This document shows positions 37,124 to 50,539 of a stretch of 64,000 nt of DNA, in pieces (the stretch's first letter is position 1; each line of letters starts with the position of its first letter). The notes beneath the pieces were generated by a model, which had not been told where the DNA came from, did not search any database, and saw nothing but the letters and a program-made list of their open reading frames with translations. The position numbers and the translations under genes were made by a program. The DNA is taken from positions 20,104,501 to 20,168,500 of the forward strand of contig NC_079879.1 of NCBI RefSeq assembly GCF_029227915.1. Reading direction: 5' to 3'. The DNA is from Hydractinia symbiolongicarpus. Taxonomy: Eukaryota; Cnidaria; Hydrozoa; Anthoathecata; Hydractiniidae.

Positions 37124-40100
37124 AGTTAGTTGCATATCTTTCACGAATTTGGTGGCGTCAAATTGTCTGCTTTCATGATCGAGATTGAAATTTGAAAAGG
37201 AACTAGACTACCGACAAGAACAGTTTAACAACGCGACAGCGTTCATCAACAAAATCACCGAGGCTAGTCATGTGTAGATGTCGATTCTTTTTTTCATGAG
37301 GTTCTAAAGATTTCGTATGTTGTAGATTGTATATTTAAGAAACATTTTGAATGAAATTGTAATAGGTATATTGACTTTGTTTACACACTAAGAAAGTTAT
37401 AGTTTATTATCTATCATATCGACTTGTCTTTTGTTCAATCCTATTTCAAAGAAATATCTTCAACTCCATACAAAAAAAATTGTAAACAAGCCCTGGTATC
37501 TAGGTTGATATATCCTACTATTTTATACGATTTAGGTCTACTGAAAAGTGGGATTGAAAGGAAAAAACCCAGCCATAAGCTTAGGGATATTTTAATAAAA
37601 AACTTTTTCATATAAAGTCGTGCATCAAATAACGATAGCGGTATGCTAATGATAATGTTTCGCATTTCTATTGAATTTAAAAATTGGGAGTCACTGTGTT
37701 CATTCATTTTTTTTGTGGGAATTCGATTAACAGTATGCTAACTTTTAAGTTGCGCATACAGTGTAGCTCATATATGCACAGAAACACACAAAAATATTTT
37801 CTTTGTCAGATATTCAAGAAAATCTGGTTTAAAATAGTCGAATATTAATAAAAAAGGTTTTTTGCTTTTGCTGCTCTCATTTTTTAAAATCACGCTCTAA
37901 AATTATCAAAATATCATAACAGGAAAAAAAAGCGCGGCTAACAACACACACAAAAAAAAGAAAGTGACAGAGCAATAAGCATGATGGCTTATTCCGGGAA
38001 AGAGGTAGTGTTAATGAAAAAATATTATAATTTTGTCAGACTTTAAATCAATTTAGAAAGGGGCTACAGTGAAACATTCCTAAAGTAAACATTCGCGGAC
38101 CATTTTCAATTTTGTCTAAATTTCACTAACTAGTAAAGGAGTTAGGCGATGAGGGGGAGGAAGGTAAGAAGGGGAGGGATGAATTGGAGCTTCCTCTCGT
38201 AGTTGAAAAAAAGATCATTTTAAAAAAAAATAACTTATATTCGAAACGTGCATACAGGTACCAAAAAAAAAGTTTTGGAAAGAGTTTGAGTCAATAAGTT
38301 GACGCTGAACGGAAAAAAGTGTCCGCTTTTTGTAGAGGTCAGCTGTGAGAGTTTTCTAAAGAATTTGTATGAGACAAATTAAACTGTCTAGAGGTGTTCG
38401 TTTTAAGGATATTCACTTTGAGGAGGATCCACTATAGTAATCCACAAACTCGTTGTTTTGTGCACGAACGACTTCATGATTTACTATGGAATTACTCACC
38501 GCTCGCATGTCAATTTAGCTTGCACCTAATTGAATTGTAGTAGGCTGTTCTTAGGATGTCCTGTGGCACAATTAAATTTACTGTATAAAAAAAGTTTAAT
38601 TTATCAATTATACCGGTAGAAATAGTTTTGGAGATAATACGAAAATAAGGATATCGTGTGCGCTTAAAAAATATGATAAAAAGAAGAAAATAGCCAGTCC
38701 CAGACTCCTTATTTAACATTTTGTTTGGAAAGAAAAAAATATTTATCTTATTAAATAATTTTAAGTGTCATACATGGAGTAGTATTGTCTACTACTACCA
38801 TTCTTTGTAGAAATTTTGGTGTAACAAAAACTGGATAAATTTCTTGTATTTAATATTTGTCCACGACCATTTAATTTTTTTTACGTTTTTAACCGATCCT
38901 CTGGATTGGTCTATTGCAAGGCCCTTTCTTTAATCCTCGCGTAACTTAGTTTTTTTGCGGGCAAAATTAATTTGTCCTAAAAAGATCCACGTACACAAAT
39001 TTTAAATGTCGGCTGTGAGAAAGTAAAGTTGAAATGCAGTATTTTCATAGTCATTTTGCGTAATTTGTAATTGAAGTAAAAAACAACGCCACAAGATGTG
39101 TGTCAAACAGAAAAAATATTTTCTTAACACGAATACGAGGAGTATGTTGCTATAAGAGTCAGCTAAGCTTCTTTCCTGCTAAATGGTGTTACCACCCCCT
39201 CGACAAGTTTAAACTGATTTTGTCGTTTTCTCCTTTCGTTTTATTTTTACAAAAACATTCAGCTGACAATTAGACATTTAATATATTTAATATGGTAAAA
39301 ATTGTATACAGATTTATTTAATAAATATATTTAAATATATTAATTTCAACGAAATTTAACAAAATAAATACAATTTTTTAACTTTTAAAAACTTTCCTCG
39401 AATAAATATATTTTTTACTTTCTGACATTTTCTTTATTGTTTTCTTTTTTTGTGATTTTACTGTTCTCGTTTAACCAAATGCAGGTTTCATATAAGCAAG
39501 GCATGCTTATCGGCAGCCAGACTTAGCGTGCCTTGAAAAAAATACGCAGGCGTTAACTTCTTTCATCGCCATGGTGACTGTTCTATTAATAGCAACACTG
39601 CAACCACATCATTCGCTCGTGATCGACCAATCGGATTAGAACTCGATCCTTGGTATGCGATATGACGTCACGTACCTGAGAAAACCTTGAGGAGTGATCG
39701 GTGGTTTTTGCGAATTTCACCAGTTGGATAGCTTTAATCTTTATATCTAAAAAAATAACAACACGAAACATTGTAACTCTTGTACACACTGCACGAAATT
39801 CGCCCATATAGACCGAAAGAACACCGTACAAAGTTTGTTTATCATAAAGCATTTCTGCATCGACATTTTCAATTCTCTTTCCAATTTGTAAACATTCGTC
39901 TCAGCACGCGATTGCAAAACACGTTCACGTTAGGTTTACAAAAATTGTTTCTCAAAATAACATACACGCGAGGGCGTATTATTTCAACCTCGAGGTTTTT
40001 CTAGGTCAGTAAAATACCATCAAAAATAGTTGTTGCTACAGGCTCAGGCATCTAAAACAGTTTAAAAATACTTCACTTGGAAAAAAATTGTCAAATGTTA

Positions 40101-40234
40101 TATTTTCCAAGAAAACAATGACATCATGAGTGGACTGTGAAACTAACTGACTTTCGAAGTTGCACAATGACAACCAGTCAATAAAATTGCACAATAACAT
40201 TCAAAATCAACCAATCAAAATTACGAATAAAGCC
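37124..40234. other. Convergent intergenic region between AP-2 and PCSK7
   Basis: Both neighbouring genes end here. AATAAA motifs at about 37593 and 37849 could end the AP-2 transcript. A GC-richer island at 39480-39920 has an 88-codon minus-strand frame (39586-39852) with a donor-like GTACGTGA inside. I recognise nothing in it and do not call a gene. Confidence 0.4.
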
Positions 40235-43200
40235 TTACTGTTTAGGCTTCTTCAAAATTCCTTTTAATTTCTTTTTCTTCGTTTTCTTCTTAGTAGGTGT
40301 CTCGCTAAACACATCCACTGAGCCGAGACCTTCATCTCCCATAAGTTCCTAGTAAAAGTACGAGTAAATTTAAAAGAAAAATTAGGCTTGAGGTAGTCTT
40401 ACCAGTGGAAGTATATGTGACTATATTCAAAAATTTTCTTTTTTGATAGTTTTACAATCAACCACTTTTACTAAACCGCATTCACACGAAATTGTACTGC
40501 CGGAACAAAATTAATACTCGCAAAAATTGAATTTTTTCCTGAACATACAAAATATAACAAGCGAGAAAACAAATCCATATAAAACAACTTGGCGAGAAAA
40601 TTACACGCACGGATAATACATATATAGACTTTTACATATATAGACATATATAATACATATATAGAAATTTTATATCTGTTACGATCATAAGGTATGATTC
40701 TTTTCACAAAGGTTGTTCTTACAAAAGGAAAGCTATTTAAAAATCTAAGGGTGGGATTGGGTGTACAAGAAACAAAAAAATATTGATACCTTTAGGTCTT
40801 TTTCGAGACTATCAATTTGATTCATTTGCTTCATTTGCAAGATTAAACTCTGCTCCAATGCAAACTTCAGCCTCTCTTCGAATTCATGAACACGTGTCAT
40901 TTCATCAGGTGTCTCCATCGCAGTATTCGCATTCAGCACTTCTAAACTATCTGCATCTGTGATGGACAAACTCGTAAAAGTCGGTGTCATTGGTCTTGAT
41001 GAACCATGCTCAATGATGTTGCTAAAATAGGGAATGTACGTAAGTAAACAAGAAAAACCGACATGGCTTGAAGCGCTAAAAATTATTATGTTGGTAACAA
41101 TATATAAAACATTTTAGAATATTTAGAAAATTCTCACGTTAGCCTCTCTTCATCATCTTTTGCTAATTTCCCTGTGACAAAAGCGTCGATGTCAAAACCA
41201 TCAGGTGTCATGATCTCCATACTCTCGTAATCTGCTTCGACAACTTTCACATCCTTCTCTTCGTTGTTACATAATGTTTCCAAAACGAAATAGATGCCAA
41301 CCAAAAAGAAAAAGCCACCAAGAAGGAGAATTATCTAAAAGAAATAAAAGAAAAGTTAACATACACACCAAAATAATGACTCCGCAGTGAGGCTGTGACG
41401 AAGTAAGTCCATAGAGGATATATAGGCAACCTTATAACTACAATCTTGTACATAAATTAGTGGACAAATATTAAATTTTAACTTCCCACTTCCCCCAAGC
41501 TCCGTGTTGGAGCCAAAACAGTGATTGACCTTTAAAATTCAAACTTGAAGTTGGGGGGAAAGGGGGAAATTAAAAAGTCCATACATATTTTGTCAAGATT
41601 GTAGATAAAATAAACGTTTTCATACTGTGGCATAAAATACGTTCAATGGTAATACTTTTTGGGGAAGATATTTGTCAGAAAAACTGTAGTTACAAGTAAA
41701 TAATTTTATCACTTATTACTATAATTATTATTTTTTTTTGTCAATGCATACATGTTTTTTGTCAGAAAAGGCAAAACAATAAAAAAATAGTGTTTTTTTT
41801 CGGAAAGTTTTTGTTACTTGGAAATTTCGCCACTGTCAAGCTAAATTTATAGTAAATACCAACCTTTAACATGCGTGATGATAACATTTCTTTCTTCGGA
41901 GTAGGCGCAGGCGGTGGCGGACACGGTGGCCCTGGATGTCGTAGGAAACGCCCCGAAATGGCTTTCTTTACCAATCTAAAAGAACGAAAAGAACTTTTAC
42001 AGAATTTGGAGATTAAAATAGAATAGAGGATATAATTAAATCGCCGTGAAAAGTAAAACTTGCAGCGAAATTTAACACATTTGAGATATCTAATTTAAAT
42101 CGTAATAGGTATTATATCTGACGTAATTTATAACTATTTCTAAAATTATACCTTTTTCTTGTCTCTATATCTTTCTTTGTGAACGACGAGCCATAAAAAG
42201 TAAGTCTCCAAGATTTTAGTATTCCACGCACTTTGTTGACACCTCTATCAACAAAAACAATTTTCCATTTACCCTGAGGAGTCTCACCCCAACATCGGAC
42301 AGTAGAAAAGGTCCAATCAACGAAACCTTCACTTGATCTAAAACAAATTACCAATTAAACAATTAAACTATATGGTTAAGATTGTAATAAATACATTTTA
42401 GTTTTTGATCTATGTTTGAAATAAAATCTCCTGATATTCTGATTTTCCGACACGTGCGTGTGACATCGAAACATCTCGTGGATAGCATTTATCTATTTAT
42501 GTCGTCAGATTTGTAGGCACAATTTAATGCAAACAGAGAAATCACAAGTTATCGAGAATACAGTCATCTATCTCAGTAACACTGATGTATCATGTGCCCA
42601 CGCGCAGCCTTCCTTATCCTTTCGATAGACGAACAGTATATTCTTGCGATAGCGAAAACGTATGATACAATAACAAAATAAAAAATAATAAAAAAAACCT
42701 ACTTGTCGTATTTTCGTGTACTTGCTAACCGTGACACGGTTCCTGATGGAGATATCAAACGAACAGCTAGTGTACCTCGACTTGGATGCTTAATATTGAC
42801 CTGGACATTAATAAAACATTAAAAGTTAGAGTTAGGCGATCACACACATGCTTGCAATCTTGTTCACAAGAATTGCACTTACTGTAATTGTAACATGTTC
42901 CAATGTCACGACGTGTTCTGCCATCTTGTCTTTTACTACATAATAAAAATAAGAATAATAGATTAAAAATAAAAGGATTGATTAAAAAAGGAATCAAATC
43001 TGTACACCTGTTTATGTTGTTATATTTCACCATTTTGATTACGCTATAAGGTTCAATACAAAAGTTACTAACCTGTAAATGTTTTGGTTAAATTGAAACC
43101 AGGTGCAGTTGGTATTTTGTCCCCTGATTTTACAATGGCGCTACTCCATGATGTCATGAACGGTACACTTGGCCAAATCTATAAAAAAAAAAAATAGTCG

Positions 43201-46200
43201 ATGTAGATTAAATTTCTAAGAACGTAATATTTATTTACAATTTTAACGGACTAAAAAAACTATAAAATAAACAACTGATATCGTTTGAAAAAACTTCTTC
43301 CACAGTCACTGTACCTTAAGTGTTGTAACGAACTCTACCTTAGATGTTGTAACGAACTCTACGTTAGATGTTGTAAGGAACTGTACCTTAGATGTTGTAA
43401 GGGACTGTACCTTAGATGCTGTAGCAAAATGTACCTTAGATGTTGTAATGAACTCTACTTTAGATGCTATAACAAACTCTACCTTAGATGCTGTGACGAG
43501 TCTCCACGAGTCAAGTAATCCGAATCCATGTTTGTGACTATGAGCAAACCCTGCACCATTAACCTGCCATTCTTCCGGATCTATGTCCACCTTTACGGAT
43601 GTGTACACAATTAAATGTTGCACATCACGCCAAGTCAAACAAGAACGTGCTTCAAGCATAAGAGCAATGACTCCAGCTGCAAGAGGAGCAGCAGCACTTG
43701 TACCAGTGTGGCGATCAGTACAGCCTGTCCCAGATCCTAAACGCCAGTCTGTTGTTACCTATAAACAAAAAATTTTTTTGGTGATAGCTGTTTGCATAGA
43801 ATGATTTATTGTTCTATTCTTATAGCAATAATTCCAACTCTTATACAATTTTTCGGATTTTGCACTTGTATAACTTTTAACTTATTCATTAAATTTTTAT
43901 ATGTATTTTTAGTTTAGGTAGAATAATCATTTCTATATATCTAATGGAAGCTGAATAAATGAGAAATAAATAAAAGTAACTAAATAAATACGAGTGCAGT
44001 ATATTGTTTGAATCTTACAATGTTTCTCTGGTGTCCTTGTCCACTACTGTACGTAACAGCCAACATGGCAGCACATTGTTCTGCATAGTATGGCATCTGA
44101 CCAAGCTCATCAACAGCTCCAATGGTTACCGTAAATATTGAATTTGCATAACCATCGAAATTGCAGTTATCTTTAAAGTGCCCGCCATTTCCTGACGCCA
44201 CAACAAAGATGCTGCCATAACCCCTTCTACCAGTTAAAACTCCTTTAGCAAGAGCAGCCTAAAATATACGATACATAGGCCCATAAATAAATAGGTTTCC
44301 TTTAAAATCTCTATAAAATCTGCCTATTTAGAGGAAAAGCTTCATATGACAATTATAAAAATATAAATGTTAAGCTTAGTTTACATTTGTAGAAGATTTT
44401 GAATGATAGAAGCATTTGATACATGTCACAAAGACAACAAATCAGACTGATGTCAATGATTTTAAATAAAATAGTGCAGCCACTGCACTATTTTATTTAA
44501 AGGTGCAGGGTTAAATAACTGACGTCCACTTCTTTGTCAGAACTTCTGGACTTGAATTAAAATCAAGCAATTATTTTGCTTATGTTGAAAAAAAGATAAA
44601 AATAAATAATGGTATGACGTAAACTTAAAGATGAAAAAGAAGATTTATCCTTTTTTTATTGCACACGGTTGTTATTAACTTTAAGCAGATATTGCATGCC
44701 TGTTCGCAGAATATCAGATTAATCCACTCGAGGTGAGCAATATTCAACGAGGCGCATCTCTTTTTTTGTCAGACACTTTTTATTTTTTATTGCATTTTTG
44801 CCAAATAGAAGGCCCATGAAAGGGAGTAACGATATGCCAATTTCGTTTGTGCTTACAGAAGTCATTGCATTTTACAGAAGTCATGGCATTGAAGTTATAT
44901 AACTGACAGGTATATAATAACAACTTTTATTCCATTGTTATTGTTTTTTTAGCTTTTATTGCTAGTATTACCTGTGCTAACTGATGTGGACCGTCTACTG
45001 TTCTCCCATTATCATCAGGACCCCAACTACAACTGTATACATCATTCACATTTGACCGTGTATTAAATGCCATGGCTTCCAGACTATCAGTCATTGGCCC
45101 ATCTAAGATGCGTATACCAGAAACCTTAGCACCAAAAGCCACGCCTACAGCACAATACTCGTTTGCTACAGCAGCAATCTCACCAGCACATCTGAAAATA
45201 AACGTCCTCATAATTAATAATTAATTAGTCTAAAACAAGGCCATGGTACTTATCTTTTGAGTAGCTACCTTAGTTCTAAAGGGGCCTAAGTCCTGAGAGC
45301 CTTAATTTTAAAGGGGATTAAATCGATTTTCTTGATTTTGAGAAAACTGTGATTTAAGTTTTTACTTGATTCTGAAGTGATTTTAATGTTTAGGCATGGA
45401 TTTTCTGAAAGTCATGATTATGATTTTGTTTTTTGGATTAAAAGCTATTATTGGCAAAGTAAATAAATCATGTGCTACCAAGTAAAAACAACAAAAAGGA
45501 CTTAGGCCTCTTTTATGCTTGTTAATTTAAATTAAAGGGATTTAACCACATATGAAAACACACTACGCAGGTTTTGTTGCTTTTCTTTATCACCATTCAC
45601 TTTTTTTATCTACTTACAACCAACCATAATACTGGGTTGTTGTAAGTATAAATGGACTCCTTTTGCTTTTATTATTTATTTCCCATGGACTTAGGCCTTT
45701 TAAAACTGAAACAATTCATCCAGATGGACTTAGGTCCATATGTACTAAAACCTTAATGGACTTAGGCCTTTTTAAAATTAAATATGTTTTTTATCAAAGG
45801 TTTGTGTTCAATTTTCAAGACTTTCTAACCTCAAAACCCATAAACCAGACACATCAAGAGAAAACCAGTGATCCAGAGATTCAGAAATTAGAATTGTTGG
45901 GGACCTGGACTTAGGCTCTTTTAGAACTATATTTTTTAGTGCAAGTATGGGTTAGAAAGGAAAGTAGACTATATTTTCTTTAAGCAACTGTTTCCTAAAG
46001 CATTTTTGAGCACTTTAACATACCGTGTACCATGGTGATTTAATCCAGCTTCATCAACACGTGGCATTGGGTCACCATCATTCGAATTCAAATCCCAACT
46101 GCCAGCAGACGAATAATTATCTAAGATGTCTGGGTTTGTCCACTCAACACCTAAAAATCAAAATTTTATTAAGTATAAACCACAGTGTATATCATAAGTA

Positions 46201-49200
46201 AAAGTATTCTTTAACGTGACCAATAATTTTTTTTATCAAAAACAGGCCTAAAAGAGTGAGCTATCACTCTTATGCACAGAAATATACACCCAATTTTAAG
46301 AAACGAGATAATAGCTAAGCCATTAGTTGATCCCCAAAGGCTAGTGTGTATTTAACCACACATGCCAGTGAAAGTAGCAAAGTGTGAGGCCTAACTATTT
46401 ATACCTATTTTCGGCTAGACATTGGGTGTATTTTATTTTGCTGATACAGTTATATATATATATATATTAGTACTTTGCAGAATATAATTTACAAGCCATG
46501 GAATCCTAAGGGTGTTAGTCAGAAGTTCAGGGCCATGAGGTCCTAATTAGGAATTTCCTTTAGAGGGAAATTTTTAAAATTCTATTGTCCCAGATGCCCA
46601 GAAACGTATTAATTCCTTGTAACATCTATCATCTAAGATTACAAATCATGATGATGTTTTTCGTTAAATCCTTGTGCATGAACATATCTGATTTCCATAA
46701 TCTGATGTATGCTTTTGTTGACTTTGTCAGGTAGGTTTTGAGAAACAAATACATTAGCTAGATAACAGAAAAAAATAATATGTTATTAGAAAAAAACATG
46801 TTTGATTGTATTACTGTCAATGAGAATTGTCTCCCTAACATGCTTTATGTTTTACACAAGTTGAACTAAGATGGTTTAATGGTGCAAAATAAAGTTTTCG
46901 TGGAGAAATTCTTGGCGGATATAGTTTGGTAGTGGGTGTTATGACCAACCTGGTGTGACTTTTCGCGTTTTTAAAGAAATATTTTTAATCAAACAACTTA
47001 CCGTCATCGATAACAGAAACTGTTACTCCCTTTCCAGTAATATTATGTTCCCAGATTCCTGTCACATTAATATCATGACCAATGAACTTCAGATTATCCT
47101 GAAATAATTAGAGCATGTTCACCCTACTGTAAAATACTTATTTCCATTTCTACATGGAACAAAAAGGCTAAAAAATAATACAACGAAAAAACACATCCTA
47201 GATTCTGTTTGCTCAAGTCAGCCGTGCAAATCCTTCTGGATGGCTTCGATGAAATCCAACAGGGTTTGCACATGAAGCCAACCAGAATAACAAACAGTGA
47301 ATAAGCTGAAAATAATTTCTGAAGATATATAGCTGCTTTATTTAAAGAGAAGGAGAGGTTTGTAATTAAAACTCTTTGGTTGCATGTAAAACCTCACATT
47401 ACCTTTCCTACAAAAATTAAAGAGACAACCTCCTAGGCTTAGAACAAATACAAAACGTTAGTCAAGATTTTACTTTAAAATACCAAAAATCGATTTTACA
47501 TGCCAAGTTAAAACCAAACAGGTTTTATAATATCTGTATGTTTCTAACAAAAAGAAATTTAACCTTTGTGATAAGATTGTGTTTGCACCACGCCATATTA
47601 AAAGTTTAATATTTTTGTAAGTTATGTTTATAAGGAGTGTGCAACTAAATGAAAGGGCTGAGCTACGTGCTTTTTTATAGCTAATACATCATCTATAGTC
47701 CAAGTGGTTTAATTTTGGATGGAGTGACAAATCCAATGTGCAAAACGTTTTACTGATGATGTTTATATATACAAAAACTTCACTACGAGTTATCGTTTAA
47801 AATTTTGATTTATATAACTGATGAGCAACACAATGGTTTAAAATAACTTTGTTATTTGTCATTTAATGTGGGAGCATTATGTAAGATGCCATGCAAAGAA
47901 ATTGTTTAACCTTTTTCTGCCTCAAAATTTTTGAATTTTTTTGAGAAAGATACAAAATGTCAAACTTTACCTACGATTTTCTTATGAACAGCCACCTGAC
48001 ACTGAACTATTTAACTACTGCTGAAAAGTAATTCCTCTTCCTTTTCATTTCAGTTAATTGTATTATTTTTATTATTATTGTTGTATGTCACTCTTGCAGC
48101 ATATTTTTTGCAGTTGGAAGCAGAAGAACAGAAGCGTAAGAAGAAGCATAATACATTTTTTTATAAAATGCTCAAAAACATTAACAAATCATATGGTTCT
48201 AAATACTTTTGCATGTTTAAACAAGCATAGAAATAAAAGAATTGATCAGTAATTGATTTTAGGAAGAAACACTAAAAATATTGACTTTAAAAAGATTTAA
48301 GATTAGCTAAACGGAATTAATGAAATTATGGAATATTTTTTCACTTTTACTTTTTTTTGAGCAATCACAATGTCTCTTGTATGTTTATGTTATAGGTGGG
48401 AATGCGTTATGCTATGTCTCTTCACCTATTCATATATTGCACATGCTTATATTGCTTATGTCACCAATGGGAACCAGGCTTTATCTTTTTTTTATTTTTA
48501 CTACATAGTAAAAGACAAGATCACAGAACATGTCGTGATATAGGACCACCTCCATTTATCTTATAAATGTACATAAAGGCAAAAACAGATAAATTTTATT
48601 TATATAAATTTATAATATTATATATATATATAATATAATACATATAATATAATAATATAAAATAATATAAATATGTAAGTATATACTGATATGTTACATG
48701 AGTTTTCTGAGATTAAGTTGTTTTAAAACAGGAGGAAAACTTTAAAGGAGAACTGATTAATAACAAGTTGTACTTTTATATTTTAGTTTAATCTTCAGGC
48801 ATATAAATAAAAAATCTGATTAATAATAAATCTTTTCATAAATGTTCAGAAGATTAACATCTGCCATTTTGAAAAACAAATCCATTTCATAAGCATACAT
48901 TATTTATGAGAATGAGATTACAGTTCTTTACAAGCTGTGATTTTAAGCAAAATCACCTTAAATTTTATATAAGAAAATGTGAAAATCTATTCAGTATAAA
49001 TATATACATAATTCAATTTGTTAACATGCCATGCTTTAAAATTGATTTGATAAGTAAAATATGAACCACTCCCTCTTTACAATTTTTTACCTCTTATTGA
49101 TTGTTTAGATTTGCAAACTATTACAGGACTGGTGAAATAGTTTTCTGAGTTTATTAAGATTGAATTGACAATAGGCAGTTTTCAAGATATTTAACACCAA

Positions 49201-50539
49201 TTTGCCACCAACTCCGATTCAGGGATTTAAACCTTTTAAATTTGAAATGCTGAAATGATGCCCATCATGAATGACAGACAAAAATATTCTATAGTTTTAG
49301 GCCACCCTACAATAATACCAAAACAACAATGAAAGCAAGGAGCAAGCATAACAAGGAAACCTAACAAACTGCTAATCAATGCTATGCAAAGTTGGTGCAA
49401 ATTAGTTAACAGCATTTGATACACTATCAATATACAAATATCTTGGTGTTCTTTAAAAGTGTTGTAATCATCCTTAAAGCAATCTGTTTTCCAAGTAATA
49501 TTCTCACTTTTTTTAGTTAAGTTAACATTTCATATAAATTTTGCTAACTGTCACAGCCTTCGTAAAACATGACCAATGTGTTGCATTAAGAAAAAACAGA
49601 TAAACAAAAAAAAAATATTTTCATTGGAGTTACATTGAACAGCAACATTATTGCAAAAAAATAGTTTTGGCCTATAATACTACAGAAAAGACAAATTTGT
49701 TTATTTGCTCTTGAGACCTAATATTTGTAAGAACAAAAATATATAATTAGCAATCTTACCAAGTGCCATTGAGATGGGAAAAACTGATCTTTGAATTCTA
49801 ATGATCTTTTGTATCTTTTACGCACAACTTCATGTTGAACCCAATCAATATCAGGATGATTTGTAAGCTTTGAAGTTATATGGTTTCGAAATAATGCAAG
49901 TTCATCATTGACAATTGGTGAATGATTGTAAAAACTATGGTGGGTTAACATGTAATGGCCCTGTAGGTGCCCAATAGTACCATGACTTATTAAACCAAGT
50001 TCATTTGCTATATTCAGCACTATCTCATTTGGGTCAAGTATACTATTCTCATAAAAAAATGTTTCAGGGATTTTAATTGCCCATGAAGAAGAAAGCTCTC
50101 TTCCCTCATTGTCAGATTTATGTACATCTGTATTTACAAAGTATAAATTTTTGTTTAATGTGTAATTCCTAGTAAATTTTGTTTTACGATGGTTATTAAC
50201 AAGATTATCTACAGGATTTGGGTCAAATTTAAGTAAGTGTTCTAGGCTAGAGGCGTTACTCTTCGTTACGCTTCGAAAGTTTTTTACTTGATCTCCTGCT
50301 GTTGAAAAACTTCGATTTTTATAGTTTTCATCTTCCTCGTTATTTTCTTTATATACATAGTTTTCTCTATTATTTAACACATTTCCGTCAACTACATGTG
50401 TACTTAGGATAAGAACTAATACCACAATAACATAACAAAATGTATAACTTGAAGTCACTTTGTTTATTTTTTGCCATAGCGGTTTCAATTTCCAACGAAA
50501 TGGAAGTATTGTCTTCCATAAAATGTTCTTTCGCAGCAT
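40235..50539 (-). CDS. PCSK7: Proprotein convertase subtilisin/kexin type 7 (PC7), 14 coding exons
   Basis: PC7 is a membrane-bound serine endoprotease that cuts proproteins after basic motifs in the trans-Golgi and endosomes. Exons, 5' to 3': 49760-50539, 47002-47098, 46024-46150, 44972-45191, 44019-44258, 43483-43758, 43073-43178, 42883-42935, 42703-42800, 42152-42337, 41864-41975, 41138-41334, 40790-41021, 40235-40348. They total 2838 nt (945 aa), phases consistent. The N-terminus has a late hydrophobic signal (about 34-50). The prodomain ends at RKRYKR245. The catalytic set is Asp291 (IDDG), His332 (NHHGTR), Asn432 (ASGNGG) and Ser509 (GTSAAAP). Exons 7-10 form the P domain. A membrane segment (766-785) precedes a cytosolic tail of about 160 residues ending in a lysine-rich stretch. 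[16 protein letters not shown] and YSCSWGPDD identify PC7 rather than furin. Exon 1 is duplicated upstream. Confidence 0.94.
41439..41604. repeat. Fold-back element in PCSK7 intron 11
   Basis: The two halves are inverse relatives. CTACAATCTTGTACATAAAT and TTTTAACTTCCCACTTCCCC on the left match the reverse complement of the right half (CTACAATCTTGACAAAATAT and TTAATTTCCCCCTTTCCCCC). Arms are about 75 bp and imperfect, with a short centre. A small palindromic MITE is likely. Confidence 0.55.
43312..43503 (-). repeat. 24-bp minisatellite spanning the 5' splice site of PCSK7 exon 6
   Basis: Eight 24-bp units occur at 43312, 43336, 43360, 43384, 43408, 43432, 43456 and 43480. On the gene strand each reads GTANNGTTNNTTACANCATC then TAAG. 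The unit at 43480-43503 straddles the exon 6 end, so the array looks like repeated copying of the exon/intron junction. Nearly every unit recreates AAG|GTANAG. The frame stays open for 56 codons past the first donor before TGA. Confidence 0.85.
44461..44501. repeat. Perfect 19-bp hairpin in PCSK7 intron 4
   Basis: TTTAAATAAAATAGTGCAG, a CCA loop, then the exact inverse. It is either the core of a palindromic element or a structured intronic segment. Confidence 0.75.
45285..45925. repeat. Interspersed GGACTTAGGCC motif cluster in PCSK7 intron 3
   Basis: Five direct copies or close variants of TGGACTTAGGCCTTTTAAA occur near 45499, 45687, 45724, 45757 and 45905, with one inverse copy (GGGGCCTAAGTCC) near 45288. 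Spacing is irregular, so this is not a simple tandem array. Confidence 0.7.

Noticed and set aside
39586-39852. 88-codon minus-strand frame in a GC-richer island
   Set aside because: No motif or family recognised and no partner exon found. Left as unannotated rather than called a gene.
43285-43518. Cysteine-rich repeat protein on the plus strand (LRCCNELY units)
   Set aside because: Antisense reading of the 24-bp PCSK7 splice-donor minisatellite.
49236-49430. Hydrophobic 64-codon minus-strand frame, present in both duplication copies
   Set aside because: It lies inside PCSK7 intron 1, has no family resemblance, and is duplicated only because the whole unit is.
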